A DNA stretch of 18,623 nucleotides from Candidatus Microgenomates bacterium (GTDB taxonomy: Bacteria > Patescibacteriota > Microgenomatia > Levybacterales > JACOYD01), in contig JACOYD010000047.1 in the NCBI GenBank assembly GCA_016182055.1, forward strand, positions 1 to 18,623, given 5' to 3'. Shown piece after piece: positions 1 to 7,928 of the stretch (positions are counted from its first letter, which is position 1; each line of letters begins with the position of its first letter). The notes below the pieces were generated by a model. The model was not told the origin of the DNA and did no database searches. It was given only the letters and a program-made list of their open reading frames with translations. The position numbers and the translations under genes are program-made.

Positions 1-1
1 C

Positions 2-793
2 AAACAAATAGATTGTAATAAAACTCCAGAAGAACTAGCAGCTAATGTTTTTTTTGTTCCATTCGAAAAGTTTATCCAACAATTAGAAAAAGAGTTTGGA
101 GAAAGTCTGACTGCAGCAGAGAAAACACAAGAGAGAGCGACTCGCCTCGAATTTACTACAGATAGTGGTCAGATTTTTATTAATGCCCCGCTTTTTGCAG
201 ATACTGTCAGAGGTTTGAATTCTCTCTTATCACCTGGTGCTATTGACCAACTTAAAAATGAAATAAATCCTAGACAAGCTATTCTAGAAACAGTTCTTAT
301 TCATGCATTTTCTCATGTAGTTGAAACTAAACAGGAATACAAATTTGCTCCATTTTCGCTTAGGGTAGGTAGAATTGGTGTTCCAGAGATAGGAACATTG
401 AAAGGTTTCAAATTTATTGCCCGACAAGAGAATGGTCTCCCATTTTTATTACTATCAAATGAAGCTACTACTGAACTTGTAGCCAGAACTATTGGTCGAA
501 AGAATGGACCGTATATAAACTTCATAGAAAATTACGTTAATGGAGCAAATCTTATTCAGGCAGTGAACAAACTGGCTGGCATATCTCCTCAAGACTTCTT
601 ACAATACACTACCGGCATTCGTTCTCAACAAGAGCTTTTTCAAAAATGGGGTGCTTTAAAAAATCCAAACAACCCAGATGAAAAAGGAGCTGTCATGGCG
701 CTTGCTGCAATTGGACTGCACATACATGAAGCTACTAACTATGAAGACACAAAACAATTAGTAGAGGGTTCTCTTGGGGTTAAACTTCCATAA
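2..793 (+). CDS. Unrecognised protein, 5'-truncated by window edge
   Basis: The frame is open from base 2 to a TAA at 791-793, giving 263 codons, so the true start lies outside the window. The first internal start-like codon is a TTG at 215, with no reason to prefer it because the upstream reading is equally protein-like. The protein has no membrane segment or signal peptide in the visible part and looks soluble, alpha-rich and mixed in charge. It contains an HAFSH (HxxxH) pair at visible codons 101-105, which recalls a degenerate zincin helix, but I see no convincing third ligand and do not call it a protease. Its stop abuts the end of the region coding for the old DUF2298 tail on the opposite strand (TAA at 794-796). 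I do not recognise the family. Confidence 0.75.
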   Translation, partial: KQIDCNKTPEELAANVFFVPFEKFIQQLEKEFGESLTAAEKTQERATRLEFTTDSGQIFINAPLFADTVRGLNSLLSPGAIDQLKNEINPRQAILETVLIHAFSHVVETKQEYKFAPFSLRVGRIGVPEIGTLKGFKFIARQENGLPFLLLSNEATTELVARTIGRKNGPYINFIENYVNGANLIQAVNKLAGISPQDFLQYTTGIRSQQELFQKWGALKNPNNPDEKGAVMALAAIGLHIHEATNYEDTKQLVEGSLGVKLP

Positions 794-860
794 TTATTTT
801 TTAAGTTGATAAGTTCGCGTCTGACCGTTTTCATAAATAACTTTTCCTATTGTATTTTTT
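794..860 (-). pseudogene. Out-of-frame remnant of the DUF2298 C-terminus
   Basis: Downstream of the point where the DUF2298 frame reads LLKKYN, another frame on the same strand reads NTIGKVIYENGQTRTYQLKK and stops at TAA 794-796. This is what DUF2298/YYY proteins usually end with: a short strand, then a 'v.y.ng...Y.l' tail. The stretch that normally precedes it, of the 'Y(i/v)YVG.LER..Y' kind, is absent. I infer an out-of-frame deletion of roughly 20 codons between the AT-rich bases near 846-860. This rests on recalled family sequence, not on an alignment. A local assembly error is the main alternative. Confidence 0.6.
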
Positions 861-2744
861 AAGCAATTGTTTTGTTAAGTTGATGTCCGGACTTTCGTAG
901 ATGGTTTCAACGTCGGCAATTCTGGGAGCGGCTACCTCGTATGTACCCCGCCACAGCCATTCATGCACCGGCCAGCCAATCACAGTAGGCAGTCCGGTGT
1001 TGGCCGAAACGCGGGCATAGTCGGTATAACTGTCCCCTGCTGCCTCCAGTAGCACCGGCTGACCAAAAACGGTTTCTCTCAACCACAAAATTGCCTCATA
1101 ATCAGTCGGGTAAAGATTTTTTAGATAGCCAATGCCATTTAGCCCTTGATAATTTTTAAGTCCCCCATAATAGGAATTAACGGCAAAGAAAGAATAAATA
1201 CTTACCAGCAATAATCCAATACTACCAATGGCAAATACTACCAATTTCCAATGATTTGAGATTTTAATTATGATGTATCCTGTGGCGATTGATAACATAA
1301 TAAAAGCCTGGTAGCCCAGTTTAAACATGGTGTTGGCTCGATAGTGGGCCGGATAAATATCTTTGGCATAGAAAAATTCCGGAATAATAATAAGGAGCGT
1401 TGATAAAATCATTAAAATAATAACAAAAATATCACTGGCGTATAGCATAGAGCGTTTAGCGTTTACTTTACGGAAGATAAAAACGGCAAATGAAATGACG
1501 AAAAAATAGAAAAATCCCCAAAGTATAACCAACATATAAAGTGGCGATTGGTCGCGGACGATACCAATAGCCGAAACGAATGGCTTAAAATTTAGAGAAA
1601 AAGGGAGAGAGAACAAAATACTACCAACAATTATTAGCATATAACGTATAGCGTATAGCGTATAGTTACTAGAACGATAAGCAAGGTAAAGAAAAACTAA
1701 GCCGGTTAAACCGGCATAGATGATGCCATCCCAAGCGTTAGTCATGTACATAACTGCCAGCAAAAATGCTAGCAATAAAAGTCTAAAGATATTAAGAGAT
1801 TTAGATATTAAGATATTAAGTAAGAGAGCTATTGTTAGTAAGACAAATGGAATATCCAAGACGTGGCCGTGCAAATCGGATACCACAAAGGAATATAGCG
1901 GGAATTCGTGAATGGTAAAGGGAATAAAACGGGTGGCATTAGGGTACCAGTAGCCGGATAAATTAAGATTGAGAGAAAGCTGCCAAAATGGCACCGGACT
2001 ATCCGGATTATAAGAAGAAAAGAAAGCATAGATGGTATGAAGATTGCCAGCGAGAGTCACCAAAAATGCAGTTAGTAGCCCGCCAATGATAGCGTATGGC
2101 GTGTAGCGTTTAGCGTTTAGTTTAATTTGAGCAATAAGATTATAACCTATGGAGAATGCTCCGGTAAAGGTAAAGGCAAATAATGTGGCGATCATTAGAT
2201 TAAAAGTAATCACCGAATTAATCCCTGAAAGTTTGGTTAATACCGCAGTGACCACATGTCCAAAGTAATAATAGTTAATGCCAAAAGGACTCAACCATAA
2301 ATCCTTGGCCGGAAAATAATCAGCCCGCAAAATGGAGTTGACAAATCCAAAATCCATATATTTCTCCAGACCGTGAATGGAGGGTTCAAAACCGCGGATA
2401 AACGCCCAGAAAAAAAGGGCTGTGAGAAAAAGCGTTTCTTCCAAAAGAAAAATCTTCCAGGAAGCTTTAAGAAGGTTCCACCTTGACCAAGGTGTAACCT
2501 TAACACAGAGGATGGTTATACCCGTTATAACCGTTATAATCGTTATTTGTGTGAACGGCAGAATTTTAAGTGTTCCCAAAAGAAAGACGGCATAACTGAC
2601 AATCAACATGCCTAAAATTTTGGAGAAAATATATCCTCGGTCAAAAAAATTGGCAAAGATTTTTGTTGTCAGCGGCAAAAAAATAATACCGATTAAAAAC
2701 AAAACCGACCACCAGCTAAAAATATAAATTAAATCGGCTGTCAT
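831..2744 (-). CDS. DUF2298 (YYY-type) multispanning membrane protein, C-terminus altered
   Basis: A polytopic membrane protein of 637 residues with about 14 hydrophobic helices. It carries the landmarks of the DUF2298/Chlor_Arch_YYY family in order: MDFGFVNSILR with FPAKDLWLSPFGINYYYFGH near residues 130-165, a FPLYSFVVSDLHGH motif near 285, NAWDG near 340, RANTMFKLGYQ near 470, and EAAGDSYTDY with TGLPTVIGWPVHEWLWRG near 570-605. The family is often found beside GT39-like enzymes and is thought to act in envelope glycosylation; its reaction is not established. Its ATG overlaps the TGA of the glycosyltransferase gene as ATGA, so the two are probably translationally coupled. The last residues (NRKSYL) do not fit the family and the expected tail lies in another frame (see 794-860). 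Three heptamer arrays, an octamer and a nonamer array and a palindrome lie inside the gene. Confidence 0.88.
   Translation of the reverse strand: MTADLIYIFSWWSVLFLIGIIFLPLTTKIFANFFDRGYIFSKILGMLIVSYAVFLLGTLKILPFTQITIITVITGITILCVKVTPWSRWNLLKASWKIFLLEETLFLTALFFWAFIRGFEPSIHGLEKYMDFGFVNSILRADYFPAKDLWLSPFGINYYYFGHVVTAVLTKLSGINSVITFNLMIATLFAFTFTGAFSIGYNLIAQIKLNAKRYTPYAIIGGLLTAFLVTLAGNLHTIYAFFSSYNPDSPVPFWQLSLNLNLSGYWYPNATRFIPFTIHEFPLYSFVVSDLHGHVLDIPFVLLTIALLLNILISKSLNIFRLLLLAFLLAVMYMTNAWDGIIYAGLTGLVFLYLAYRSSNYTLYAIRYMLIIVGSILFSLPFSLNFKPFVSAIGIVRDQSPLYMLVILWGFFYFFVISFAVFIFRKVNAKRSMLYASDIFVIILMILSTLLIIIPEFFYAKDIYPAHYRANTMFKLGYQAFIMLSIATGYIIIKISNHWKLVVFAIGSIGLLLVSIYSFFAVNSYYGGLKNYQGLNGIGYLKNLYPTDYEAILWLRETVFGQPVLLEAAGDSYTDYARVSANTGLPTVIGWPVHEWLWRGTYEVAAPRIADVETIYESPDINLTKQLLKKYNRKSYL
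1218..1245. repeat. Two direct copies of a 12-mer inside DUF2298
   Basis: The 12-mer AATACTACCAAT occurs at 1218-1229 and again at 1234-1245, a 16-base period. It lies in the part of the gene coding for a late membrane helix. It is a small tandem duplication and adds to the repeat load of this gene. Confidence 0.7.
1437..1464. repeat. Heptamer array A: four 7-base units in DUF2298
   Basis: On the + strand the units are GGCGTAT, AGCATAG, AGCGTTT and AGCGTTT, with a degenerate fifth (ACTTTAC) following. On the coding strand they give residues 427-436, a basic loop (NAKRSMLYAS) between two membrane helices. It is the same family as arrays B and C. Confidence 0.85.
1636..1663. repeat. Heptamer array B: four 7-base units in DUF2298
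   Basis: Units on the + strand are AGCATAT, AACGTAT, AGCGTAT and AGCGTAT, then a degenerate AGTTACT. They code for residues 361-370 (around YTLYAIRYML), at the loop between two membrane helices. Confidence 0.88.
1787..1818. repeat. Octamer array in DUF2298
   Basis: Four consecutive 8-base units: AGATATTA, AGAGATTT, AGATATTA and AGATATTA, with a degenerate AGTAAGAG after them. They code for residues 309-320 (NILISKSLNIFR), an inter-helix segment. The unit differs in length and sequence from the nearby heptamers. Confidence 0.75.
2091..2118. repeat. Heptamer array C: four 7-base units in DUF2298
   Basis: Units on the + strand are AGCGTAT, GGCGTGT, AGCGTTT and AGCGTTT, then a degenerate AGTTTAA. 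They code for residues 209-218 (NAKRYTPYAI), again a basic inter-helix loop. Because 7 is not a multiple of 3, the array reads through all codon phases without a stop. Confidence 0.88.
2472..2501. repeat. Near-perfect palindrome inside DUF2298
   Basis: Two 14-base arms, AAGGTTCCACCTTG and CAAGGTGTAACCTT, separated by two bases, pair at 13 of 14 positions. It codes for residues 82-91 in the loop after the second or third membrane helix. There is no T-tract and it is inside a gene, so it is not a terminator. It lies just 12 bases from the nonamer array. Confidence 0.8.
2514..2549. repeat. Nonamer array in DUF2298
   Basis: Four 9-base units on the + strand: GGTTATACC, CGTTATAAC, CGTTATAAT and CGTTATTTG. 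The period is a multiple of three, so it yields a periodic peptide (ITI, ITV, ITG, ITI) at residues 66-77, inside a membrane helix. Confidence 0.8.
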
Positions 2745-4369
2745 AATAATGTCAGCTTATCAATAATAGTTTTGGAAGAAAATCTCAACATATTCTTAAA
2801 AATCATTACCCTCGGATGATCAAATACCTGAAACGACTCCTCGCTGGCATCATCGTTAATCACCACGCCAAAAAAAGAAGGATACGAGGAAAATTCCGCC
2901 ACTTTGGCAAAACCTAAGTCGCCGGCAAAAAGAAGTCTATAATATTTACTGGTCACAGGATATTTATCCGGTCTATACATCAATGTTCCATAAAGTCTTC
3001 TGCTGTTGATAATAATATAATCTGCTGTTGATAATTGCATTGCGTAATAATTTATTTTAGCCTGATTGTCCGGCTCATAAATTGTCAAAAGTTCCCGCTT
3101 GTACGCCTCTGACGTATTTGGGAAAATAGATAAAGGCAAGCCGTCATCCCAATGCTCGCCAACAATTTTACTTTCAAAAGGAATATTATCATAGATCCAT
3201 TTAGAAGCGGTAATTCTGGTTTGTTCCCTAACATATATCGAAGAAAAGGCAATTACCCAAAGAGCGCTTATTAAAAGGAATAATAAAATAAAAAACCGAC
3301 CAATTAGTGGAAATTCTTTTTTCAAAAGATAAAGAAAATAACTTGCAGAAATTACAAAAAATGGCAAAACAGGAAGCATGTAGCGGATAAACTTGGTCTG
3401 CCATAAACCAACATAGGCAAAATATAATACGGGAAAGGCAAGAAAAATAATTAAAACTTTGTTTTTGTTTTTAACTGCCGCAAGGGCAAGAAAAGCTATC
3501 CCCGGAATAATTAAAAATGCCAGAGGCCCCATTTGCCAGAATAAATTTTTAATTTGAAAAAGATAGGGAGCAGTTTTCTCAAATTGAAGCGTATAGGGTA
3601 CCGAAAGGGCACCCGTTGCCACACCCGACTCATAGCGCATTGACTCCATAAATTTATCTAAGGATAAAAAGGTGTAGGGAGAAAAAAGCGTAAAAACTAA
3701 AAATGCGCTTAAAACTAAAGCAACCAGATTTTTGTAGCTTTTGCCAACGGTCAGCAGATGGGAGATAAGAGGAATAATAGTAAACGACAGTGCTGTCATT
3801 TTTACCGCAATTGCCAAACCTAAAACAATTCCGCCATAAATATAATTTCTCCTGTCCGGTTTCTTAAAAATCCTGATGGAAAAAACATAAAGAAAAACTA
3901 TCATAAATACCAGCATGCTTTCTACCGTACCAAAATGGGCCGACTGAATGGAGGAAACGGTCAAGGCAAAAAAGAGCGCCGATAAAAAAGCTACTTCTTT
4001 GTTGAAAATTTCTTTAGCGAGATAAAATAAAATAACTATGGTAATGGTAGAAAAAACACCGGAGAAAAATCTGGTAATAATATTGATATATCCCCAATCA
4101 TAAACCCAGCCGAGATTGCCGGAAATCCTTACCATTAATTCTGCTACCAGTCTGGCCAGGTAGATGGGAAATCCGCCATAGGCAAAAAACTGCGGATTTA
4201 ACTTATCAAAAAAACGAATATGGGAAACCGCATTGGCAATATTGCGCTCATCCGGATGAAGCATCTGACCTTGATCCCAATCAAGATTATAGAATCTAAG
4301 TAAGCCCCCCACTATCGTAATTAAAAATAAAAAGAATAATTCTTTTTTAAGGGGATGTTTAAATATCAT
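2741..4369 (-). CDS. GT39/ArnT-like membrane glycosyltransferase
   Basis: A 542-residue membrane protein with a first helix at about residues 10-26, then LRFYNLDWDQGQMLHPDERN at 24-43. The acidic pair in the HPDE stretch sits in the first extracytoplasmic loop, where family 39-like (PMT/ArnT) enzymes have catalytic Asp/Glu. About ten more helices follow, then a soluble C-terminal part with ADYIIINSRRLY near 450 and a closing VFDHPRVMIFKN, as in related proteins from CPR bacteria and Chloroflexota. Such enzymes transfer sugars from a polyprenyl-phosphate carrier outside the membrane; the acceptor here is unknown. Start and stop are both ATGA overlaps, with the FAD enzyme upstream and DUF2298 downstream. 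The length is typical and the gene looks intact. Confidence 0.85.
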   Translation of the reverse strand: MIFKHPLKKELFFLFLITIVGGLLRFYNLDWDQGQMLHPDERNIANAVSHIRFFDKLNPQFFAYGGFPIYLARLVAELMVRISGNLGWVYDWGYINIITRFFSGVFSTITIVILFYLAKEIFNKEVAFLSALFFALTVSSIQSAHFGTVESMLVFMIVFLYVFSIRIFKKPDRRNYIYGGIVLGLAIAVKMTALSFTIIPLISHLLTVGKSYKNLVALVLSAFLVFTLFSPYTFLSLDKFMESMRYESGVATGALSVPYTLQFEKTAPYLFQIKNLFWQMGPLAFLIIPGIAFLALAAVKNKNKVLIIFLAFPVLYFAYVGLWQTKFIRYMLPVLPFFVISASYFLYLLKKEFPLIGRFFILLFLLISALWVIAFSSIYVREQTRITASKWIYDNIPFESKIVGEHWDDGLPLSIFPNTSEAYKRELLTIYEPDNQAKINYYAMQLSTADYIIINSRRLYGTLMYRPDKYPVTSKYYRLLFAGDLGFAKVAEFSSYPSFFGVVINDDASEESFQVFDHPRVMIFKNMLRFSSKTIIDKLTLL

Positions 4370-5598
4370 TTGAGCACTCTTTCTACTACTTTTTCGCCCA
4401 GTTCAATGGCGTAGTTTGTTCCTCTGTCCCAGGGATAGACCATAGATAAATTGGCCAGAAAGACATTTTTAACGGGGGTTTCAAAATCAGGCATTTTCTT
4501 TTGATAATTTAAGGTGACAACCGGTTGGGCAAAAGGACCGGTGAAGAAATGATAATTGATTAATGATAAATTATAAACCGGGTTTATTCTTTTTAAGAAA
4601 GGGTCAAACTCTTTTAATAATTCTTCTTTAGTCATTTTGAAGTATCGATGCTCCTTTGGCAGGTAGTTACCGATGTAAACAATATGCTTTCCTCCGTAAT
4701 ATTTTTCATCCATAAAGTTGGTGTGCTCAACCGCCACCAGAAAAGGGAATGAACTATCGGCAATATTAAGCCAGTAGGTTTTCTTCATAAAAGGTTTTTT
4801 GAGGATAAGAACAAGGTTAAGCGCATGAAGATATTGAATTGATGATATTTTTGCTACATACTTTTTGGGCAACCTGGGGAATAACTTGATAAATATAGGA
4901 TTGGGAAGGGTGATAATAATTTTATCGTATTTATCGTTAAAACTATTGCCGGTTTTAACTTCTCTTCCCAGATAAATTTTGCCGCCTAATTGCCTGATTC
5001 TATCTGCTATAGACTGGGAGAAAGTACCAAAACCGCCTTGCGGATATGCCAAACCCGGTGTTCTTTTTTTAATGCGGGCCCAAAACCAGCTCATGGCAAT
5101 CTCGTCTTGGTATGCACCAAATTTCCCCCTAAACAGAGGCTGCCAAATTGTGGCAAAGCTTCTCTCTCCCATCCATTTTTTTATCCAGGGCAAGGCTTTT
5201 TGATTATCAAACTTATGATAGTTGTTAATCATTTTTAGAAAAAGGAGGGTTAAACCAGTGCGCAGGCGATCGCCAATTGGTAAATATGGAAAGACAAGCA
5301 GAGACAGGACAGAATCAAACGGCAACTGTCTGCCTTTTATGTAAACATCTGTGCTTGGCCGCTTTATTAGAACAGTTATACCAAGTTCCTTGGCCAGAGA
5401 AAGCGCGGAAGCGTCATTGGTAAACCAGTGATGATATGCTTTTTCCAGGTCCCACTGCCAGTTTTTTTCCCGGAAACCGGAGGCCAGACCTCCCACCACA
5501 TTTTCTTTTTCAAAAATAGTCACCCGGTGTCCTTTTTGCAAAAGTCTAAGCGCCGCTGTTAAACCAGTGAATCCTGCTCCTAAGATAGCCACCTGCAT
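4366..5598 (-). CDS. FAD-dependent amine-oxidase-like oxidoreductase
   Basis: 410 residues. The N-terminus begins directly with a Rossmann dinucleotide fold: GAGFTG at residues 7-12, then FEKENVVGGLASG near 29-41, the usual FAD-binding pattern of the protoporphyrinogen oxidase/amine oxidase superfamily. The C-terminal VYPWDRGTNYAIELGEKV is the second flavin-contacting motif of that superfamily. HHWF near 56-59 is seen in relatives placed in polysaccharide loci, where they are annotated loosely as NAD(P)/FAD-dependent oxidoreductases or UDP-galactopyranose mutase-like proteins. The substrate cannot be read from sequence. It follows the PKD gene by 19 bases and its TGA overlaps the glycosyltransferase ATG, so a role in making or modifying a surface glycan is a reasonable inference. 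No truncation is seen. Confidence 0.82.
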   Translation of the reverse strand: MQVAILGAGFTGLTAALRLLQKGHRVTIFEKENVVGGLASGFREKNWQWDLEKAYHHWFTNDASALSLAKELGITVLIKRPSTDVYIKGRQLPFDSVLSLLVFPYLPIGDRLRTGLTLLFLKMINNYHKFDNQKALPWIKKWMGERSFATIWQPLFRGKFGAYQDEIAMSWFWARIKKRTPGLAYPQGGFGTFSQSIADRIRQLGGKIYLGREVKTGNSFNDKYDKIIITLPNPIFIKLFPRLPKKYVAKISSIQYLHALNLVLILKKPFMKKTYWLNIADSSFPFLVAVEHTNFMDEKYYGGKHIVYIGNYLPKEHRYFKMTKEELLKEFDPFLKRINPVYNLSLINYHFFTGPFAQPVVTLNYQKKMPDFETPVKNVFLANLSMVYPWDRGTNYAIELGEKVVERVLK

Positions 5599-5617
5599 AA
5601 AAAAGATTGTACCACGG

Positions 5618-6625
5618 TCAGAAAGCTAGCAGAAGACCAAAAGTTAAAAGTAAAAGTCCGGCAAAGATAAAACCAATCATTGGCCCTTCTATGCCTGCTT
5701 GAGGCAGGGTAACCGGCGTGGGGGTGGGGGTGGGTGTTTTGGTTGGTTGGGCTAAAAGATTAGCGCTTCCCGAAGCAGAAGCAGCAGCGCTTACAGAAAC
5801 TGTCACTTTGCACAGAGCCGATGCTTCGCTAAAATTGCTACTGTTGTCTCGAACGCGAAGCGCGGCCGTATAGTTGCCTCCTGTCTCATAAACATGCGAG
5901 GTGGAGGCGCTTCCATTGCTACCGACATCTTTGTTAATTGTCTGACGGGCGCTATCTCCAAAAGTAAACTCAAAGGCTATCACCTGCCCATCACTATCTC
6001 TACCTGTACCGGTAAAACTTGTTGTCAAAGGCGCCGGGCCGGTTAAGGGAATAGCTGATAAGCTTTGACAGACCGGCGGATTGTTTTGAACTGCTGCGGT
6101 GGGAATAGGAGTAGGTGTGACACTACTTGTGCCGGGCGAAGCCAGCGTAAAGTTTTTGGTAAAGGCTTCTTGTGTAAGCGTGGTCTGATTGGTATATCCC
6201 CAAAGCTGCAAACTATATTTTCCGGCTGCTTCCAGTTTTACATTGGGATAGGTGGCCTTAAAATAATTTTTCCCTTCGCTATTTTTGCTTTTATCGGCAA
6301 ACGCCAAATATTCCACCGCCGAAAAAGCGCCGGAGGGAGTCTTTAAGGCAAAACGGAGCTTATTCATAATTCCTTGGGTAGTAAAACAGTAACCGGTAAA
6401 AGAAACAGTATCTCCCGCTTTAAGCAAAGACGCATCAGTTGTAATTCCTCCGCGGACAATATCTATTTGATCACAGCCGGACTGGGCCGGCGCCACCTGC
6501 TGGGTAACTTGAGCTTCTTTCTCTGTATTAACCTGTTGAAAAACAGCATAAAGACTGATGGGAAGAATAAATAATACCAGCAAAGTTACCAGAATTATCA
6601 GGTTTCTTTTTCTAAAAATTCGCAT
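5618..6625 (-). CDS. PKD-domain surface protein with C-terminal anchor
   Basis: 335 residues. A signal/anchor helix lies at about residues 8-28 after a basic start (MRIFRKRN). Next comes a beta-rich domain at about 50-162 with a likely disulfide pair (C51, C80), a short Thr/Pro linker, and a PKD domain at about 183-278. The PKD domain shows GPAPLTTSF, SDGQVIAFEFTFGD and HVYETGGNYTAALRV, and C186 and C272 could bridge its ends. After a Ser/Ala stretch and a TPTPTPTP linker the protein has LPQAG at 307-311 and a last hydrophobic helix (314-334), ending in F without the basic tail of a classical sortase substrate. PKD domains mediate extracellular protein or glycan contacts. It is fourth in line after pilN/pilO and 19 bases before the FAD enzyme gene. 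Confidence 0.85.
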   Translation of the reverse strand: MRIFRKRNLIILVTLLVLFILPISLYAVFQQVNTEKEAQVTQQVAPAQSGCDQIDIVRGGITTDASLLKAGDTVSFTGYCFTTQGIMNKLRFALKTPSGAFSAVEYLAFADKSKNSEGKNYFKATYPNVKLEAAGKYSLQLWGYTNQTTLTQEAFTKNFTLASPGTSSVTPTPIPTAAVQNNPPVCQSLSAIPLTGPAPLTTSFTGTGRDSDGQVIAFEFTFGDSARQTINKDVGSNGSASTSHVYETGGNYTAALRVRDNSSNFSEASALCKVTVSVSAAASASGSANLLAQPTKTPTPTPTPVTLPQAGIEGPMIGFIFAGLLLLTFGLLLAF

Positions 6626-6650
6626 AGTCTATTGTTAGCTTAAATGAGTC

Positions 6651-7928
6651 TTATCCTTTTGTCAACCAGATTTTTGGCAGCAATACCAAGAAAATACCTC
6701 CAGCTATCGAAATAATACCCAAGCTCATAAACAAAACTATAGGAAAGGTGGTGGCGGTAGTGGGTATGGGAGCGACAGTTGGCGAAGGTTCAATCTGGGT
6801 AGGTATCGGGGTGGGAGCTAACGACACTACTATCGTAGGAGATGGGGTGGCTACCTCTTGCACTTGGCTTCCGCTGGCTAAAACTTCAAATTGGCTTTGT
6901 ATAGCATTAACAATACGATCTCCATCAAAAAAACTGACGGAAACCGTATGTTTTCCCGGAGAAAGCGGTTGGTCCGGCCGATAAACCCACTGGCCATTAT
7001 CACCCACTGTGAGTTGTTTTGTTTGGGGTTGGGACTCAACTGTTATTTCAATTCTCTGGGCCGGTTTTCCGCTACCCCGAATTAACGGCCGTTGGTCGCT
7101 CACAAACGCTCCGTCTTGTGGAACAATAATGGCTGGTGTTTGACCGGTTGAGTCTGTAGATATTGCTTCCGGATTAAACCCTGACGACTCTTTTAAATTT
7201 TGTCCAAGAATTATTTGTCCTATATCGGCATGCTTATCAAAGGTGGTAACTACAGAGATTTCTGTACCATCATCGCCAATTACTTCAATAGTAATCTCCT
7301 CATTTCCGGCAAAAGAATAAATAGAAGTTAAGTCGGCAGTTGAAAGACCGGATAGAGGCAATAGAAACTTCCCCTGTGATTTAACTATGGTAGAGGAAAG
7401 AACTGCGCCGGTAATTTTAGCATAAACCAAGGCATCTTTTACTTCTTGCCCTGTGGCGGAAATTATCTCCCCCCGCATAGGCTCTACCTCTTTATCAGGG
7501 CTTAAAGCGGCAGAGGAAGTTTTGGCTATAAATCCCTTTCCTTCATTATCAAACATTTTTCCTTTCATTATCAAAGCAAAAAGATACTCTCTTCCCGGAC
7601 TTAAATTAGTTAAGGTAAAATAGTGATTCCGGTATTGACCGACTTGACTGCCTATAGCATCTCTGTCATCAAAAAAAGTAGGGGCTTCATCAAGGCTAGC
7701 ACCAAATTTAATTTGAGCACCTGTCAATTCTTTTGTTTGAAAAGAAACTGTAAGGGAATTTGCTGTTTGATTGCTTATGGCAATGTCCTCAAAAACCAGA
7801 GATGGCACAGCTCTCAACTCAAAAATCTGCTGCTCTTTAACTAAAAAACTGATGCCGAAGGTAGAGGCAGCCAAAACAAGCAGGCCCAAAAGTGTCGGAA
7901 AGCGCCTGTTCCAAAAAGACTTTTTCAT
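6651..7928 (-). CDS. FN3/Ig-like surface protein with stalk and C-terminal anchor
   Basis: 425 residues. An N-terminal helix (about 11-31) is followed by QQIFELRA, the juxtamembrane motif shared with other surface proteins here. An FN3-like domain at about 42-140 shows SLTVSFQTKELTGAQIKFG and the typical LTNLSPGREYLFAL strand. A carboxypeptidase-regulatory-like beta-sandwich follows at about 152-245, then an Ig-like domain at about 268-350 (PQDGAFVSDQRPLIRGSG...GQWVYRPDQPLSPGKH). A Thr/Pro/Ser stalk and a membrane helix at about 392-415, with a short basic end, complete it. The ATG overlaps the stop of the upstream 82-aa gene. Position after pilN-pilO suggests a pilus-associated or cell-surface structural role, which is inference from context. 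Confidence 0.83.
   Translation of the reverse strand: MKKSFWNRRFPTLLGLLVLAASTFGISFLVKEQQIFELRAVPSLVFEDIAISNQTANSLTVSFQTKELTGAQIKFGASLDEAPTFFDDRDAIGSQVGQYRNHYFTLTNLSPGREYLFALIMKGKMFDNEGKGFIAKTSSAALSPDKEVEPMRGEIISATGQEVKDALVYAKITGAVLSSTIVKSQGKFLLPLSGLSTADLTSIYSFAGNEEITIEVIGDDGTEISVVTTFDKHADIGQIILGQNLKESSGFNPEAISTDSTGQTPAIIVPQDGAFVSDQRPLIRGSGKPAQRIEITVESQPQTKQLTVGDNGQWVYRPDQPLSPGKHTVSVSFFDGDRIVNAIQSQFEVLASGSQVQEVATPSPTIVVSLAPTPIPTQIEPSPTVAPIPTTATTFPIVLFMSLGIISIAGGIFLVLLPKIWLTKG

Noticed and set aside
110..320. HxxxH in the first gene as a metalloprotease site
   Set aside because: No glutamate in the HExxH position and no clear third zinc ligand; too little to assign a function.
215..793. A complete gene starting at TTG 215
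   Set aside because: The same frame is open to the left edge and looks protein-coding throughout, so it is a truncated gene and not one with a TTG start.
1437..2118. A CRISPR-like array
   Set aside because: The units are 7 bases and directly tandem with no spacers, inside an intact coding region.
2472..2501. The palindrome as a transcription terminator
   Set aside because: It is in the middle of a coding region and has no T-tract on either side.
2999..3035. Two copies of TCTGCTGTTGATAAT in the glycosyltransferase gene
   Set aside because: Only two copies; the peptide around it (STADYIIINSRR) fits the family, so it may be chance codon use and was not called as a repeat element.
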